64,000 nucleotides of DNA from Jiangella asiatica (lineage in GTDB: Bacteria > Actinomycetota > Actinomycetes > Jiangellales > Jiangellaceae). The stretch spans positions 36,131-100,130 of the forward strand of contig NZ_SMKZ01000022.1 of the NCBI RefSeq assembly GCF_004349065.1. Direction: 5' to 3'. The position numbers were made by a program, and so were the translations under genes. The notes under the pieces are model-generated. The model made no database searches and was not told the origin of the DNA. It was given only the letters and a program-made list of their open reading frames with translations. This document shows, piece after piece, positions 17,267-25,376 of the stretch. Each line of letters begins with the position of its first letter. The stretch's first letter is position 1.

Positions 17267-18415
17267 TCAGCCGGCAGGGGACAGGCTCAGCGACATGCCG
17301 GCCAGGCCGCGCTGCCGGTGCGACAGCCGGCGGGCGATGTCGCGCATCGCCTGCGCGCCCGGAGCGTCGGCCTCGGTGAGCACCAAGGGCTGCCCGGCGT
17401 CGCCGCCCTCGCGCAGCCGGGTGTCCAGTGCGATCTCGCCCAGCAGCGGGACCGCGGTGCCCAGCCGGCGCGACAACCCGTCGGCGACACGTTGCCCGCC
17501 ACCGCTGCCGAACACCTCGAGGCGGTGCTCGTCGCCGCAGTGCGGGCACGGCAGGTAAGACATGTTCTCGATGACGCCCGCGACCTGCTGGTGGGTCTGG
17601 ATGGCTATCGACCCGGCCCGCTCGGCGACCTCCGCGGCCGCGAGCTGCGGTGTCGTCACGACGAGGATCTCGGCGTTGGGCAGCAGCTGTGCCAGCGAGA
17701 TGGCGACGTCGCCGGTGCCGGGCGGCAGGTCGAGCAGCAGGACGTCGAGATCGCCCCAGTACACGTCGGTGAGAAACTGCTGCAGCGCCCGGTGGAGCAT
17801 GGGCCCGCGCCAGGCGACGGGGGTGTCGCGGTCGGGCTTGAACATCTCGGTGGAGATGACCTTCACCCCGTGCGCCGGCACCGGCATGATCATCTTCTCG
17901 ACGACGGTCGGCTGTGAGCCCTCGATGCCGAACATCCGTGGGATCGAGTGCCCGTAGATGTCGGCGTCGACCAGGCCGACCGACACGCCGTCGGCGGCCA
18001 TCGCGGCCGCGAGGTTCGCCGTCACCGACGACTTGCCCACACCACCCTTGCCGGACGCGACGGCGTAGACCCGAGTGAGCGAGCCGGGCTTGACGAACGG
18101 GATCTCGCGCTCCGGTGCGCCACCGCGCAACTGCCGGGACAGGTCCGCGCGCTGCTCGGCCGACATCACATCCAGCACGACGTCCACCGATGTGGAGCCG
18201 TCCAGCGCCATGACCGCCGCCGAGACGTCGCGGGTGATGGTGTCGCGCAACGGACAGCCGGCGACGGTGAGATACACCTCGACGGTGACCCGGCCGTCCG
18301 CCGCCACATCCACCGACTTGACCATGTTCAACTCGGTGATGGGCCGCCTGATCTCCGGGTCTTTGACGTCGGCGAGGGCCGTGGTGACGTCCTCGGCGGT
18401 TAGGAGCGCGCTCAT
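17267..18415 (-). CDS. mrp: Mrp/ApbC P-loop iron-sulfur cluster carrier ATPase
   Basis: A 382-aa cytoplasmic protein. Residues 1-100 are the MIP18/DUF59 domain (DPEIRRPITELNMV, AGCPLRDTI), and residues 115-355 are the ParA/MinD-like ATPase with the deviant Walker A GKGGVGKSS (122-130), DADIYGHSIPRM and LLLDLPPGTGD. The cluster-binding C290-x2-C293 (LPCPHC) is present. Mrp proteins load Fe-S clusters onto apo-proteins. In mycobacteria this gene (Rv1229c) lies a few genes after tatB in the same sigE locus. Here about 10.7 kb of other DNA separates them. It is divergent from the MarR gene. Confidence 0.94.
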   Translation of the reverse strand: MSALLTAEDVTTALADVKDPEIRRPITELNMVKSVDVAADGRVTVEVYLTVAGCPLRDTITRDVSAAVMALDGSTSVDVVLDVMSAEQRADLSRQLRGGAPEREIPFVKPGSLTRVYAVASGKGGVGKSSVTANLAAAMAADGVSVGLVDADIYGHSIPRMFGIEGSQPTVVEKMIMPVPAHGVKVISTEMFKPDRDTPVAWRGPMLHRALQQFLTDVYWGDLDVLLLDLPPGTGDVAISLAQLLPNAEILVVTTPQLAAAEVAERAGSIAIQTHQQVAGVIENMSYLPCPHCGDEHRLEVFGSGGGQRVADGLSRRLGTAVPLLGEIALDTRLREGGDAGQPLVLTEADAPGAQAMRDIARRLSHRQRGLAGMSLSLSPAG

Positions 18416-18527
18416 ACGTCGATGCTACGTCCGCGGCGATCGGCACCGGGCGTGGCGTCCTGTGCTCGGACGCATCTGCGCGCTTCTGCGCGATATGCGG
18501 CTGGTCGGCGCTTACTATCTGGACACC

Positions 18528-18983
18528 ATGACGGCCAGCAAGGACACCGACCAGTGGGTCACGCCGGAACAGTTCGAGGTGTGGCGCCAGTTCATCAAGG
18601 TGCAGGCGCGGGTGCTGCGGCGCCTCGAGGCTGACCTGCTCGACCGACACAACATGCCGCTGGCCTGGTACGACGTGCTGGTCCGGCTGCTGGAGGCCGA
18701 CCACCGCCGGCTACGAATGAGCGAGCTGGCCGAGCGCGTCATGCTCTCGCCCAGCGGCCTCACCCGGCTGGTCGACCGGATGGTGGACGAGGGCCTGGTC
18801 GCCCGCTCCCCGGCCGAGCGCGACGGTCGCGGCTTCTACGCCGTCCTGACCGATGTCGGCTACGAGCGGCTGCGCGAGGCCAGCGGCACCCACCTGCGCG
18901 GCATCCACGAGTACGTCGTCGGCCGGTTCGACGAGGAGGAGCTGGCCACCCTCGCCTCCCTCCTTCGCCGAATCGAGCCCTGA
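18528..18983 (+). CDS. MarR-family transcriptional regulator
   Basis: A 151-aa MarR protein. The winged helix is clear: LRMSELAERVMLSPSGLTRLVDRMVDEGLVARSPAERDGRGFYAVLTDVG pattern at about residues 60-115, with flanking dimerisation helices. A TACTAT -10-like hexamer at 18513-18518 lies 9 nt before ATG 18528 and there is no ribosome site, so a leaderless transcript is likely; ATG 18495 would extend it by 11 residues. It is divergent from mrp. MarR proteins sense phenolics, oxidants or drugs and usually repress a neighbouring gene, but no obvious target such as an efflux pump is next to it. Confidence 0.9.
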   Translation: MTASKDTDQWVTPEQFEVWRQFIKVQARVLRRLEADLLDRHNMPLAWYDVLVRLLEADHRRLRMSELAERVMLSPSGLTRLVDRMVDEGLVARSPAERDGRGFYAVLTDVGYERLREASGTHLRGIHEYVVGRFDEEELATLASLLRRIEP

Positions 18984-19040
18984 CCCCCTCGTCGCGTGAC
19001 CGCTGATCCAACCCGCCGCAACCACCCTCGCCCGCCCGGG

Positions 19041-19124
19041 ATGATCACGTTCAGCAGGATTGCCTGTGCATCACCAGGCTTGCACGCCTTGTGCGACACG
19101 GGATTTCGTGCTGAACGTGATCAT
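19041..19124. repeat. Dispersed intergenic repeat with 16-bp inverted ends
   Basis: ATGATCACGTTCAGCA (19041-19056) recurs exactly inverted at 19109-19124. The right half, 19091-19127, is nearly identical to 27169-27204, so this is one of at least two copies. It sits between convergent marR and ykoC and may end both transcripts. Confidence 0.75.
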
Positions 19125-19223
19125 TTTGGAGGCCGGGGCGCGGGGTAGGCGGACCACGCCGAGTTCGTCTGCCACTCCGCCCGCACAGACGCCAGATGGG
19201 AGCCGGTGCCGACAGGACTGAGA

Positions 19224-20030
19224 TCAGCCGAGGACGGGGTTCCAGGCGCCGGTGACGACGGCGAGGGTGACGGCTGCGGCCGTCAGCGCGACCGAACCGG
19301 CGACCAGTGCGGCGTCGGCCCGGGCGAACGCCTGCCGCCGGGCGGAGGTCCGCTGGGCAGTGGAGTCGAAGCCGCGGGCGTCCATCGCCGCCGCCAGCTG
19401 GGTGCCGCGCCGTACCGCGCCGACGAGCAGCGCGAACAACCGCCCGGCCAGGACGGACGCGGCGGCGAATGGGTTGCGGTCGCCGCCCAGCCCTCGTGCC
19501 CGGCGGGACCGGCCCAGCACCTCCCACTCAGCTGCGGTGAGTGGCGCCAGGCGGAACGCGGCCAGCGACCCGTAGGCGAACCGCGGCGGCACCCGAAGCT
19601 GCTGGACGAGGGCGTCGGCGAGGTCGACCGGATCGATGGTGAGCACCGCTAGCACGCCCGGCAGCGCGATCGCCGCCACGCGCAGCCCGGCGACGGCCCC
19701 CGCCGCCAGGCTCTCCGTGGTCACCAGCAGCGGTCCGAGGTCCAGCAGTGTCTCGCCGCCCTTGCGGTCGGTGAAGACCGCGTTGCCCAGCGCGACCATC
19801 GCGACGGCCAGCCCCAGCGGCCACAGCCGGCGCACCAGCCCGCGCCACCGCAGCCCCCATGCTGGGACGCTGGCCAGCGCCGCCGCCAGCAGCAGCGTCG
19901 ACGTCACGGGGTCCACGCTGACCAGCAGCGCCAGCAACGGCAGCAGGGCGGCACCGATCTTGGCGACGGGGTTGCGCCTGGCCAGCGGCGCGGCGGGGTC
20001 GGCGGAGATGTGGGTCTGCAGCAGGGTCAC
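19224..20030 (-). CDS. ykoC: ECF transporter transmembrane subunit EcfT (YkoC)
   Basis: A 268-aa integral membrane protein with about five to six hydrophobic segments. The EcfT signature sits in the C-terminal half: the coupling-helix motifs A-R-G like R-R-A-R-G-L and A-M-D-A-R-G-F are both present (about residues 190-230), which contact the two ATPase domains. GTG 20030 overlaps the stop of the ATPase gene. It is the last gene of the riboswitch-controlled ykoE-ykoD-ykoC operon and forms the energy-coupling scaffold that pushes the substrate subunit to turn over in the membrane. Confidence 0.9.
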   Translation of the reverse strand: MTLLQTHISADPAAPLARRNPVAKIGAALLPLLALLVSVDPVTSTLLLAAALASVPAWGLRWRGLVRRLWPLGLAVAMVALGNAVFTDRKGGETLLDLGPLLVTTESLAAGAVAGLRVAAIALPGVLAVLTIDPVDLADALVQQLRVPPRFAYGSLAAFRLAPLTAAEWEVLGRSRRARGLGGDRNPFAAASVLAGRLFALLVGAVRRGTQLAAAMDARGFDSTAQRTSARRQAFARADAALVAGSVALTAAAVTLAVVTGAWNPVLG

Positions 20031-21505
20031 GCGGCCACCTCCGTCGTGAGCCGGCCGGCCGCGACCTGGACCCGGTGATCGGCCAGCGCGGTCGCGAACG
20101 CCTGGTCGTGCGTGACCGCGACGATGGCCGTCCCGTCCGTGCGCAGCTGGACGCACAGGTCGAGCAGCTCGGCCCAGGTCTGCGCGTCCTGGCCGAACGT
20201 CGGCTCGTCCATGACCAGCAGGTCCGGTGACGTCGCCAGCACCGCCGCCACCGAGAGGCGGCGCTTCTCGCCGCCGGACAGTGCGAACGGGTTGGCGCCG
20301 GCCAGTCGGTCCAGCCGGAGCCGGGCCAGCAGCTCGTCGCAGCGCTCTCTGGCCACGACGGCGTCGAGGCCGACCCGGCGCGGCCCGACCAGGAGTTCGT
20401 CGCGCACGGTCCGGGCGACGAACTGGTGCTCAGGGTCCTGGAAGACGGTACCGACGCGCCGGCACAGCGCGCGGGAGCGCCACCTGTGCAACGGCCGGCC
20501 GGGGGAGTCGTTGAGCTCGACGGTGCCGGCGTCGGGCGGAAGCAGACCAGCCAGCAGCATCGCCAGGGTGGACTTGCCGCTGCCGTTCGGGCCGGTGACG
20601 GCGGTGGCCTCGCCGCGGCGGACGGTGAGGTGGACACCGTCGAGGGCGGGGCGGTCGGTGCGCGGGTAGGTCAGGGCGAGGTCGCGGGCGGCGAGAAGTG
20701 GTTCGCCGCCGGGCCCGGGGACGTACGGCGGTGGCGGCGGGCCCCATGGAGCGGGCACCCACACGCCAGCGGCGGCCAGCGCGGCGCCGCGCCGGCCGAA
20801 GACCTCGGCCGGGGTGCCGTCGTCGACGACCCCGCCGCCGGGTTCGAGCACGACGACGCGGTCAACCAGCCCGACGACGTCGTCGACCCGGTGCTCGACG
20901 ATCAGCAGCGTGGTGTCCGTTCGGGCACCGCCGGTGGTGGGCGCCACCGTCGCGGTCACCGCGCCCAGCACCGCCGCGGCGCCCGGCGGGTCGAGGTTCG
21001 CCGTCGGCTCGTCCAGTACCAGCATCGACGGACGGCGTGCCAGCGCACCGGCCAGGGCCAGCCGCTGCTGCTCGCCGCCGGAGAGCGCCGTCGTGGGGCG
21101 GTCGCGTCCGTACCCGAAGCCGACCTCGCGCAGGGCGGCGTCGACCCGCGGCCAGATCTGGTCGGCGGGGACGCCGGCGTTCTCCAGGCCGAACGCGACG
21201 TCGTCGCCGGAGCGCGACATCACCAGCGACGCCTCGGGATCCTGGAACAGCACGCCGACGCGGTCGCGCGTGGTTGCCGCGGGCCGCCCGTCGACCAGAA
21301 CCTTGCCCTCCTGCTCGGCGGCGGTCTGCGGGTCCAGGAGCCCGGCGACGGCGCGCAGCACCGTCGACTTGCCGGCCCCGGATGGGCCGACCAGGAGCAC
21401 CCGCTCGCCGGCGGCGATCTCCAGGTCGACCCCGCGGCAGGCCCACGCCTTCCGGCCCGCGTAGCGCCAGCCCCAGCCACGCAGGCTGATCGCGGCAGCC
21501 GGCAT
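20027..21505 (-). CDS. ykoD: ECF transporter double ATPase (YkoD)
   Basis: A 492-aa protein carrying two ABC ATPase domains in one chain, as in YkoD. Domain 1 has Walker A GPSGAGKST (about 37-45), signature LSGGEQQRL and Walker B MLVLDEPTANLD. Domain 2 has GPNGSGKST, LSGGEKRRL and LLVMDEPTFGQD. Both sets are complete, so both sites should hydrolyse ATP. ATG 21505 overlaps the ykoE stop by ATGA. It energises uptake through EcfT for the YkoE substrate subunit. A longer upstream frame exists but overlaps ykoE completely and is not used. Confidence 0.93.
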   Translation of the reverse strand: MPAAAISLRGWGWRYAGRKAWACRGVDLEIAAGERVLLVGPSGAGKSTVLRAVAGLLDPQTAAEQEGKVLVDGRPAATTRDRVGVLFQDPEASLVMSRSGDDVAFGLENAGVPADQIWPRVDAALREVGFGYGRDRPTTALSGGEQQRLALAGALARRPSMLVLDEPTANLDPPGAAAVLGAVTATVAPTTGGARTDTTLLIVEHRVDDVVGLVDRVVVLEPGGGVVDDGTPAEVFGRRGAALAAAGVWVPAPWGPPPPPYVPGPGGEPLLAARDLALTYPRTDRPALDGVHLTVRRGEATAVTGPNGSGKSTLAMLLAGLLPPDAGTVELNDSPGRPLHRWRSRALCRRVGTVFQDPEHQFVARTVRDELLVGPRRVGLDAVVARERCDELLARLRLDRLAGANPFALSGGEKRRLSVAAVLATSPDLLVMDEPTFGQDAQTWAELLDLCVQLRTDGTAIVAVTHDQAFATALADHRVQVAAGRLTTEVAA

Positions 21506-22119
21506 CAGATCTCGCTCTGCGTGCGGCCGGAGGCGAACGACGCCAGGACGCCGGTGCGGGCCAGTGCCCGCACCAGCAGGTGCCCCAGGACGCCGGCGAC
21601 GACCAGCCCGGTGGCGATCGCGCACAGCACGTAGACCAGCTTCCAGTCGGCCGAGTACTGCGGGACGGACACGATGATCTCGTAGACGCCCATCGCCACG
21701 CCGGCGCCGCCACCGGCGAGCACCGCGGCCCCAAGGCCCCAGCGGCGGTAGAGCAGCAGCGCGAACACCAGTTCCGCGCCCAGGCCCTGCCAGACACCGG
21801 ACATGAACACCGACAGGCCCCACACCGAGCCGAAGAAGATGGACAGCGTCGCCGCCACGACCTCGGTGTACAGCGCCGCACCGGCCTTGCGGATCACCAG
21901 GCCGCCGACCACCGCCGGCAGCAGCCAGACGCCGGCCACCAGCGGACCGGTCGGCGTTCCATCCAACGGTCCGCTGACGGTGGTGTAGATGAGGTTGTTC
22001 CAGACCGCGAACAACAGCCCGAATGTCACACCGAGCACCGACGCGACGACGATGTCGACCGTGCGCCACCGCTGCCGGCCGAGATGGTCGGTCTGGTCCT
22101 GGCTCCGGGACTGGGCCAT
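21505..22119 (-). CDS. ykoE: ECF transporter substrate-binding subunit YkoE (thiamin or HMP)
   Basis: A 204-aa membrane protein with about six hydrophobic helices. TVDIVVASVLGVTFGLLF, WNNLIYT and the GVWLLPAVVGGLVIRKAGAALYTE segment match the YkoE family of S-components, which bind hydroxymethylpyrimidine or thiamin. ATG 22119 has GAGGAG about 7 nt upstream. A TPP riboswitch lies about 120 nt upstream on the same strand, which independently supports a thiamin-related substrate and means the operon is shut off when thiamin diphosphate is plentiful. Gene order ykoE-D-C is as in other actinobacteria and Bacillus. Confidence 0.9.
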   Translation of the reverse strand: MAQSRSQDQTDHLGRQRWRTVDIVVASVLGVTFGLLFAVWNNLIYTTVSGPLDGTPTGPLVAGVWLLPAVVGGLVIRKAGAALYTEVVAATLSIFFGSVWGLSVFMSGVWQGLGAELVFALLLYRRWGLGAAVLAGGGAGVAMGVYEIIVSVPQYSADWKLVYVLCAIATGLVVAGVLGHLLVRALARTGVLASFASGRTQSEI

Positions 22120-22239
22120 CGGAAGGCTCCTCTCGCACTGGGGGACGTACGACAGGGAACCGGTGCGGACATGGGTCAGCGCGCCTTCGCGGGGCCATCG
22201 AGGCCCGCCAAGACGCGCTGCCGCTGTCGAGGTGTCGAC

Positions 22240-22322
22240 TTCCTGCGCCGGCATTACCCGGATCAGGTTCGAGGGTCTGCGGGTTGGTCCCGCACTCTCA
22301 GCGCTGCAGCGCTCCCCTGTCG
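22240..22322 (-). promoter_or_regulatory. TPP riboswitch (THI element) controlling ykoEDC
   Basis: Read on the minus strand, the conserved aptamer parts are CTGAGAGTGCGGG and, downstream, ACCTGATCCGGGTAATGCCGG, trimmed here as CCTGATCCGGGTAATGCC followed by GGCGC. These are the CUGAGA and ACCUGAUCUGGAUAAUGCCAGCG boxes of TPP riboswitches, with the pyrophosphate and pyrimidine helices both present. About 118 nt separates it from the ykoE start, where control of the ribosome site is likely; no U-run terminator is seen. Confidence 0.95.
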
Positions 22323-22335
22323 TGGGTATGAAGTT

Positions 22336-22351
22336 ATCTCGTGAACGAGAT
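22336..22351. promoter_or_regulatory. Perfect 16-bp palindrome between ykoE leader and lipoprotein gene
   Basis: ATCTCGTGAACGAGAT has two 7-bp arms around a 2-bp centre. It lies in the AT-richer divergent promoter region just upstream of the riboswitch. It could be an operator for either direction. No regulator is assigned. Confidence 0.4.
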
Positions 22352-22537
22352 TACACCCCTTTCGTCCCACCCGTGTTGATCAGCGACGATGACGCTCCGG
22401 AGGTGGCCGGCGGGCGAGAGCCAGGTAACGTTTCGGTGACGACCGGGACGAACGGTGGGTATGCTCCATGAGGCGCTCCGCCCGGAGCCGCCTCAGTGCA
22501 CACCGCCTGATCCTTGGGTAGGAGAGGTCCGCCGCTG

Positions 22538-23284
22538 ATGCAACTGGTCGTTCGCCGACTGGCTGCAGCCGCTACCACGGTGGCGCTGACCGTGGCCTTG
22601 ACAGCTTGTACATCCGGCCCGGAACACCAGGCCGTCGCGCCGCTCGCGCAGATCAGCATGGACGAGCGGAGCGACGCGGCCAACGGCATCAACGAGCTGG
22701 CGCCGCCGGAGGTCCTCGAGCGAGCCATCACGGCGATGCGTGGTGCCGGGACGTACCGCGTCACCGGCACCACGGTCGCGGGCAACGCCATCGACATCGC
22801 GTTCCACGACGGCGTCGGCTCGACCGGCACGGTGGGCACGGAGACCACCGTCCAGCTGGTCGCCACCACCGCCGGGATCTACGTCACCGGCGACACCGCC
22901 AGTCTGGCCGCGCAGGTGGGCGCCGACGTCGACACCACCATCGCCGGCAAGTGGCTGCTGATCTCGGCGGAGGCCGCGTCCGGGTTCGCCATCTTCGCCG
23001 ACGGCTCCGCGTTCGCCAGCGCTGTGCTGGGCGCCGAGGCCCCGACGAACATGACCGAGGTCACCGAGGTCGACGGTCAGCCGGCGGTCGGCCTGCTGTT
23101 CCCCGAGACCGGTGGGACGCTCTGGGTCGCGGCCACCGGCGAGCCGCTGCCGCTGCGGCTGGAGGAGAAGGGCGCCTCGGTCGGTGCCGGCGTCATCACG
23201 TTCAGCGGCTACGGCACCGAGGTCGCGATCACCCCGCCGGCCGAGGACGCCGTCGTCGACCTCACGAAGATCCCGGCCTCGTGA
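22538..23284 (+). CDS. LppX/LprAFG-like lipoprotein
   Basis: A 248-aa protein with a lipoprotein signal (LTAC, Cys24). ATG 22538 has AGGAGAGG 10 nt upstream. Residues 45-245 form a repeated beta pattern ('MRGAGTYRVTGTTVAGNAIDIAFH', 'VQLVATTAGIYVTGD', 'GKWLLISAEAASGF', 'GGTLWVAATGEPLPLRLEEKG') that is typical of LppX_LprAFG/LolA-like folds, which hold lipids in a hydrophobic cavity. Mycobacterial members carry triacylated lipids across the envelope. It is divergent from the riboswitch operon and followed by an acyltransferase, which would fit a lipid-related role. The exact ligand is unknown. Confidence 0.7.
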   Translation: MQLVVRRLAAAATTVALTVALTACTSGPEHQAVAPLAQISMDERSDAANGINELAPPEVLERAITAMRGAGTYRVTGTTVAGNAIDIAFHDGVGSTGTVGTETTVQLVATTAGIYVTGDTASLAAQVGADVDTTIAGKWLLISAEAASGFAIFADGSAFASAVLGAEAPTNMTEVTEVDGQPAVGLLFPETGGTLWVAATGEPLPLRLEEKGASVGAGVITFSGYGTEVAITPPAEDAVVDLTKIPAS

Positions 23285-23339
23285 CTCGCGCCAGCACCGC
23301 CGTCCGCGCCCTGTCGGCGCGGTGAGCTAGTCTGCATCC

Positions 23340-24071
23340 GTGGAACTCGTCGGCGCCGTCGCCACCGGTCTGACCAGGCTGTTCGGCCGGGTCGAGGTTG
23401 AGGGGCTCGGCCACCTGCCGCTGCGTGGGCCGGCCATCGTCGCCGTCAACCACACCACCATCGCCGACGTACCTCCGGTGCTCTCCACGCTCTACCACGC
23501 CGGTCTGCGCCCCAGCATCCCCTGCCACCGCGACGGCTGCGGCGTCGACCACGGTCACGTGCGGTTCATGGCCTCGTCGCTGGTGTTCGGCAACCCCTTC
23601 ATCGGGCCGCTGGCCCGGCAGGCAGGCATGATCGAGGTCGGCGGCCGGCAGGCCGGCGCGGCCGCGCTCAAGGCCGCCCACGACGCGCTCGGCCGCGGCG
23701 AGGTGGTCGGCATCTACCCGGAGGGCGACGTGTCGGCGACACTGGACGGGTCGCCGCGCCGGTTCCGCTTCGGCGTGGGCCGGCTGGCCGCCGATGCGAA
23801 GGCCCCGGTGGTGCCGGTCGCGCACCACGACGCGCGCCGCATCGGGTCGGGGTCGGTGGCGCGCAGCCTCGGCGGCGCGCTGACGTCCATCGTGCGCCGG
23901 CCCACGATCCGGCTGCGGGTCGGACGGCCGGTGCTGCCCGACGAGTACACCGGGCTGCCGCTGCGCGACGTCGTCGAACTCCTCCAAGAGCGGGTCGCCG
24001 ACGTGTGGCGGGTCGTCTCCGGCGAGACGGTGCCCGATGTAGACCTGGACCAGCGGGAAAAGCCATTGTGA
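23340..24071 (+). CDS. 1-acyl-glycerol-3-phosphate acyltransferase (PlsC family)
   Basis: A 243-aa membrane-associated acyltransferase. Motif I is N-H-T-T-I-A-D (H-x4-D), the glycerol-phosphate motif is near PFIGPLARQAGMI, motif III is YPEGD, and motif IV is around VVPVAHHD. These residues transfer a fatty acyl group to lysophospholipid or another acceptor in phospholipid synthesis. GTG 23340 has a TAGTCT -10-like hexamer 7 nt upstream and no ribosome site, so it is probably leaderless. A strong hairpin at 24100-24121 ends the transcript. Several PlsC-like proteins exist in actinobacteria, so the acceptor is not certain. Confidence 0.88.
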   Translation: MELVGAVATGLTRLFGRVEVEGLGHLPLRGPAIVAVNHTTIADVPPVLSTLYHAGLRPSIPCHRDGCGVDHGHVRFMASSLVFGNPFIGPLARQAGMIEVGGRQAGAAALKAAHDALGRGEVVGIYPEGDVSATLDGSPRRFRFGVGRLAADAKAPVVPVAHHDARRIGSGSVARSLGGALTSIVRRPTIRLRVGRPVLPDEYTGLPLRDVVELLQERVADVWRVVSGETVPDVDLDQREKPL

Positions 24072-24099
24072 ACGCGCGCAGCCCGATGCACTGTAGATA

Positions 24100-24121
24100 C
24101 GGCTCCGCGGCTGCGGAGCCG
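24100..24121 (+). terminator. Hairpin terminator after the acyltransferase
   Basis: CGGCTCCGC (24100-24108) pairs perfectly with 24113-24121 across a GGCT loop, 29 bp after the stop. It lacks a U-tract, as is common in high-GC genomes. Confidence 0.75.
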
Positions 24122-24229
24122 ACACGCGATTGGTCCAGATTTTGCCTGTGTGTTCCCTGCGGAGCGGATGGGCCACACTAGAGTCAGAGCGTCGAGCCCT
24201 GGCCTGGGCTCGGGAAGGAGGCGTGGCGC

Positions 24230-24736
24230 GTGAACACCCTCGTTCTGAACGCCTCCTATGAACCGCTGGCCGTTGTCTCCGTTCGCCGCGCTGTCATCCT
24301 GATCCTCACCGAGAAGGCCGTCGTCGAGCACGCCGACGCCGGCAAGCTCATCCGCTCGGCCACCCGTGAGCTGCCGACGCCGTTGGTGGTGCGGCTGCTG
24401 CGGTTCGTCCGGGTCCCCTATCGCCGCAAGGTGCCGTGGTCGCGCAGCGGGGTCCTCGAGCGCGACGGCCGCCGCTGCGCCTACTGCGCCGGACGGGCCA
24501 ACTCCATCGACCACATCGTCCCGACCTCCCGCGGCGGTGCCGCCCGCAGCTGGCGGAACACCGTTGCCGCCTGCGTCGCGTGCAACCAGGACAAGGCCGA
24601 CCGCACACCGGCCGAGGCGGGCATGCGGCTGTTGATCGAGCCGTTCGAGCCGAAGGCGCACCGTGCCCTCGTGCTCGCGCTGGGCGTCACCGCCGCCGAG
24701 GGGCTACCCGACTGGTTGCTCGCCGCCACCGCGTAG
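24230..24736 (+). CDS. HNH endonuclease-family protein
   Basis: A 168-aa protein. The N-terminal 70 residues (MNTLVLNASYEPLAVVSVRRAV pattern) are characteristic of a conserved bacterial HNH group. The nuclease core follows: zinc-type C-A-Y-C (about 84-87), the catalytic D-H-I-V-P (about 94-98), a central asparagine (WRNTVAAC) and C-x2-C-N-Q-D-K. Function is unknown, but this single-copy group is widespread and chromosomal rather than mobile, so a housekeeping DNA or RNA processing role is possible. GTG 24230 follows an excellent GAAGGAGG site. A TAGAGT hexamer at 24179 could be its -10 element. Confidence 0.9.
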   Translation: MNTLVLNASYEPLAVVSVRRAVILILTEKAVVEHADAGKLIRSATRELPTPLVVRLLRFVRVPYRRKVPWSRSGVLERDGRRCAYCAGRANSIDHIVPTSRGGAARSWRNTVAACVACNQDKADRTPAEAGMRLLIEPFEPKAHRALVLALGVTAAEGLPDWLLAATA

Positions 24737-24890
24737 CCGCACCCTGCCCCGTCGTCGTCGCGGCCCGCCCGTCGCCTGCTGCCCGTCCTCGAAATGATCA
24801 CGGGGCGCGCAGAATCCTGGCGATGTCCACGCCGAATCAGCCGTCCGATGATCGCCTGCGCGAGTACTGTCGGCCGGTAGGAGGTGTGCC

Positions 24891-25376
24891 ATGGTGAGTC
24901 CTGTTCCTGGTCTCCCGACCGGCCTCGTGGTCGGGACGTACGACGACTACCCCGCGGCGCAGCGGGCCGTCGACTTCCTCGCCGACCAGAAGTTCGCCGT
25001 CGAGAACCTCGCCATCGTGGGCAGCGAGCTGCGCCAGGTCGAGCGCGTCACCGGCCGGCTCACGTGGGGCAAGGCCGCGCTCGGTGGCCTGGCGACCGGT
25101 GCCTGGCTGGGTCTGTTCGTCGGATTGCTGCTCGGCCTGTTCACTGACGAGGGGTGGCTGGCGATCATCCTGCTCAGCGTGCTCTGGGGTGCCATCTTCA
25201 TGGCGATCTTCGGCGTCGTCGGCTACGCGCTCGCCGGCGGGCGGCGTGACTTCACGTCGCAAAGCGTCACCATCGCCGGCCGGTACGAGGTCTACTGCCA
25301 GCACCAGCACGCCGAAGAGGCACGTAACCTGCTGGCCAAGCTGTCGCTGCAGACCGGGACCACGTCACCGGGCTAG
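24891..25376 (+). CDS. General stress protein 17M-like membrane protein
   Basis: A 161-aa protein. The N-terminal VVGTYDDYPAAQRAVDFLADQKF-AVENLAIVGSELR region matches the heat-induced YflT / general stress protein 17M domain. Two hydrophobic segments follow (about 62-85 and 90-112) in a G-A-rich stretch, so it is probably membrane embedded. ATG 24891 has TAGGAGG 5-6 nt upstream. It is convergent with corA and overlaps its end by 3 bp. In mycobacteria and Streptomyces a similar gene lies next to magnesium transporter genes near mrp, so this is part of the conserved neighbourhood rather than an insertion. Confidence 0.85.
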   Translation: MVSPVPGLPTGLVVGTYDDYPAAQRAVDFLADQKFAVENLAIVGSELRQVERVTGRLTWGKAALGGLATGAWLGLFVGLLLGLFTDEGWLAIILLSVLWGAIFMAIFGVVGYALAGGRRDFTSQSVTIAGRYEVYCQHQHAEEARNLLAKLSLQTGTTSPG

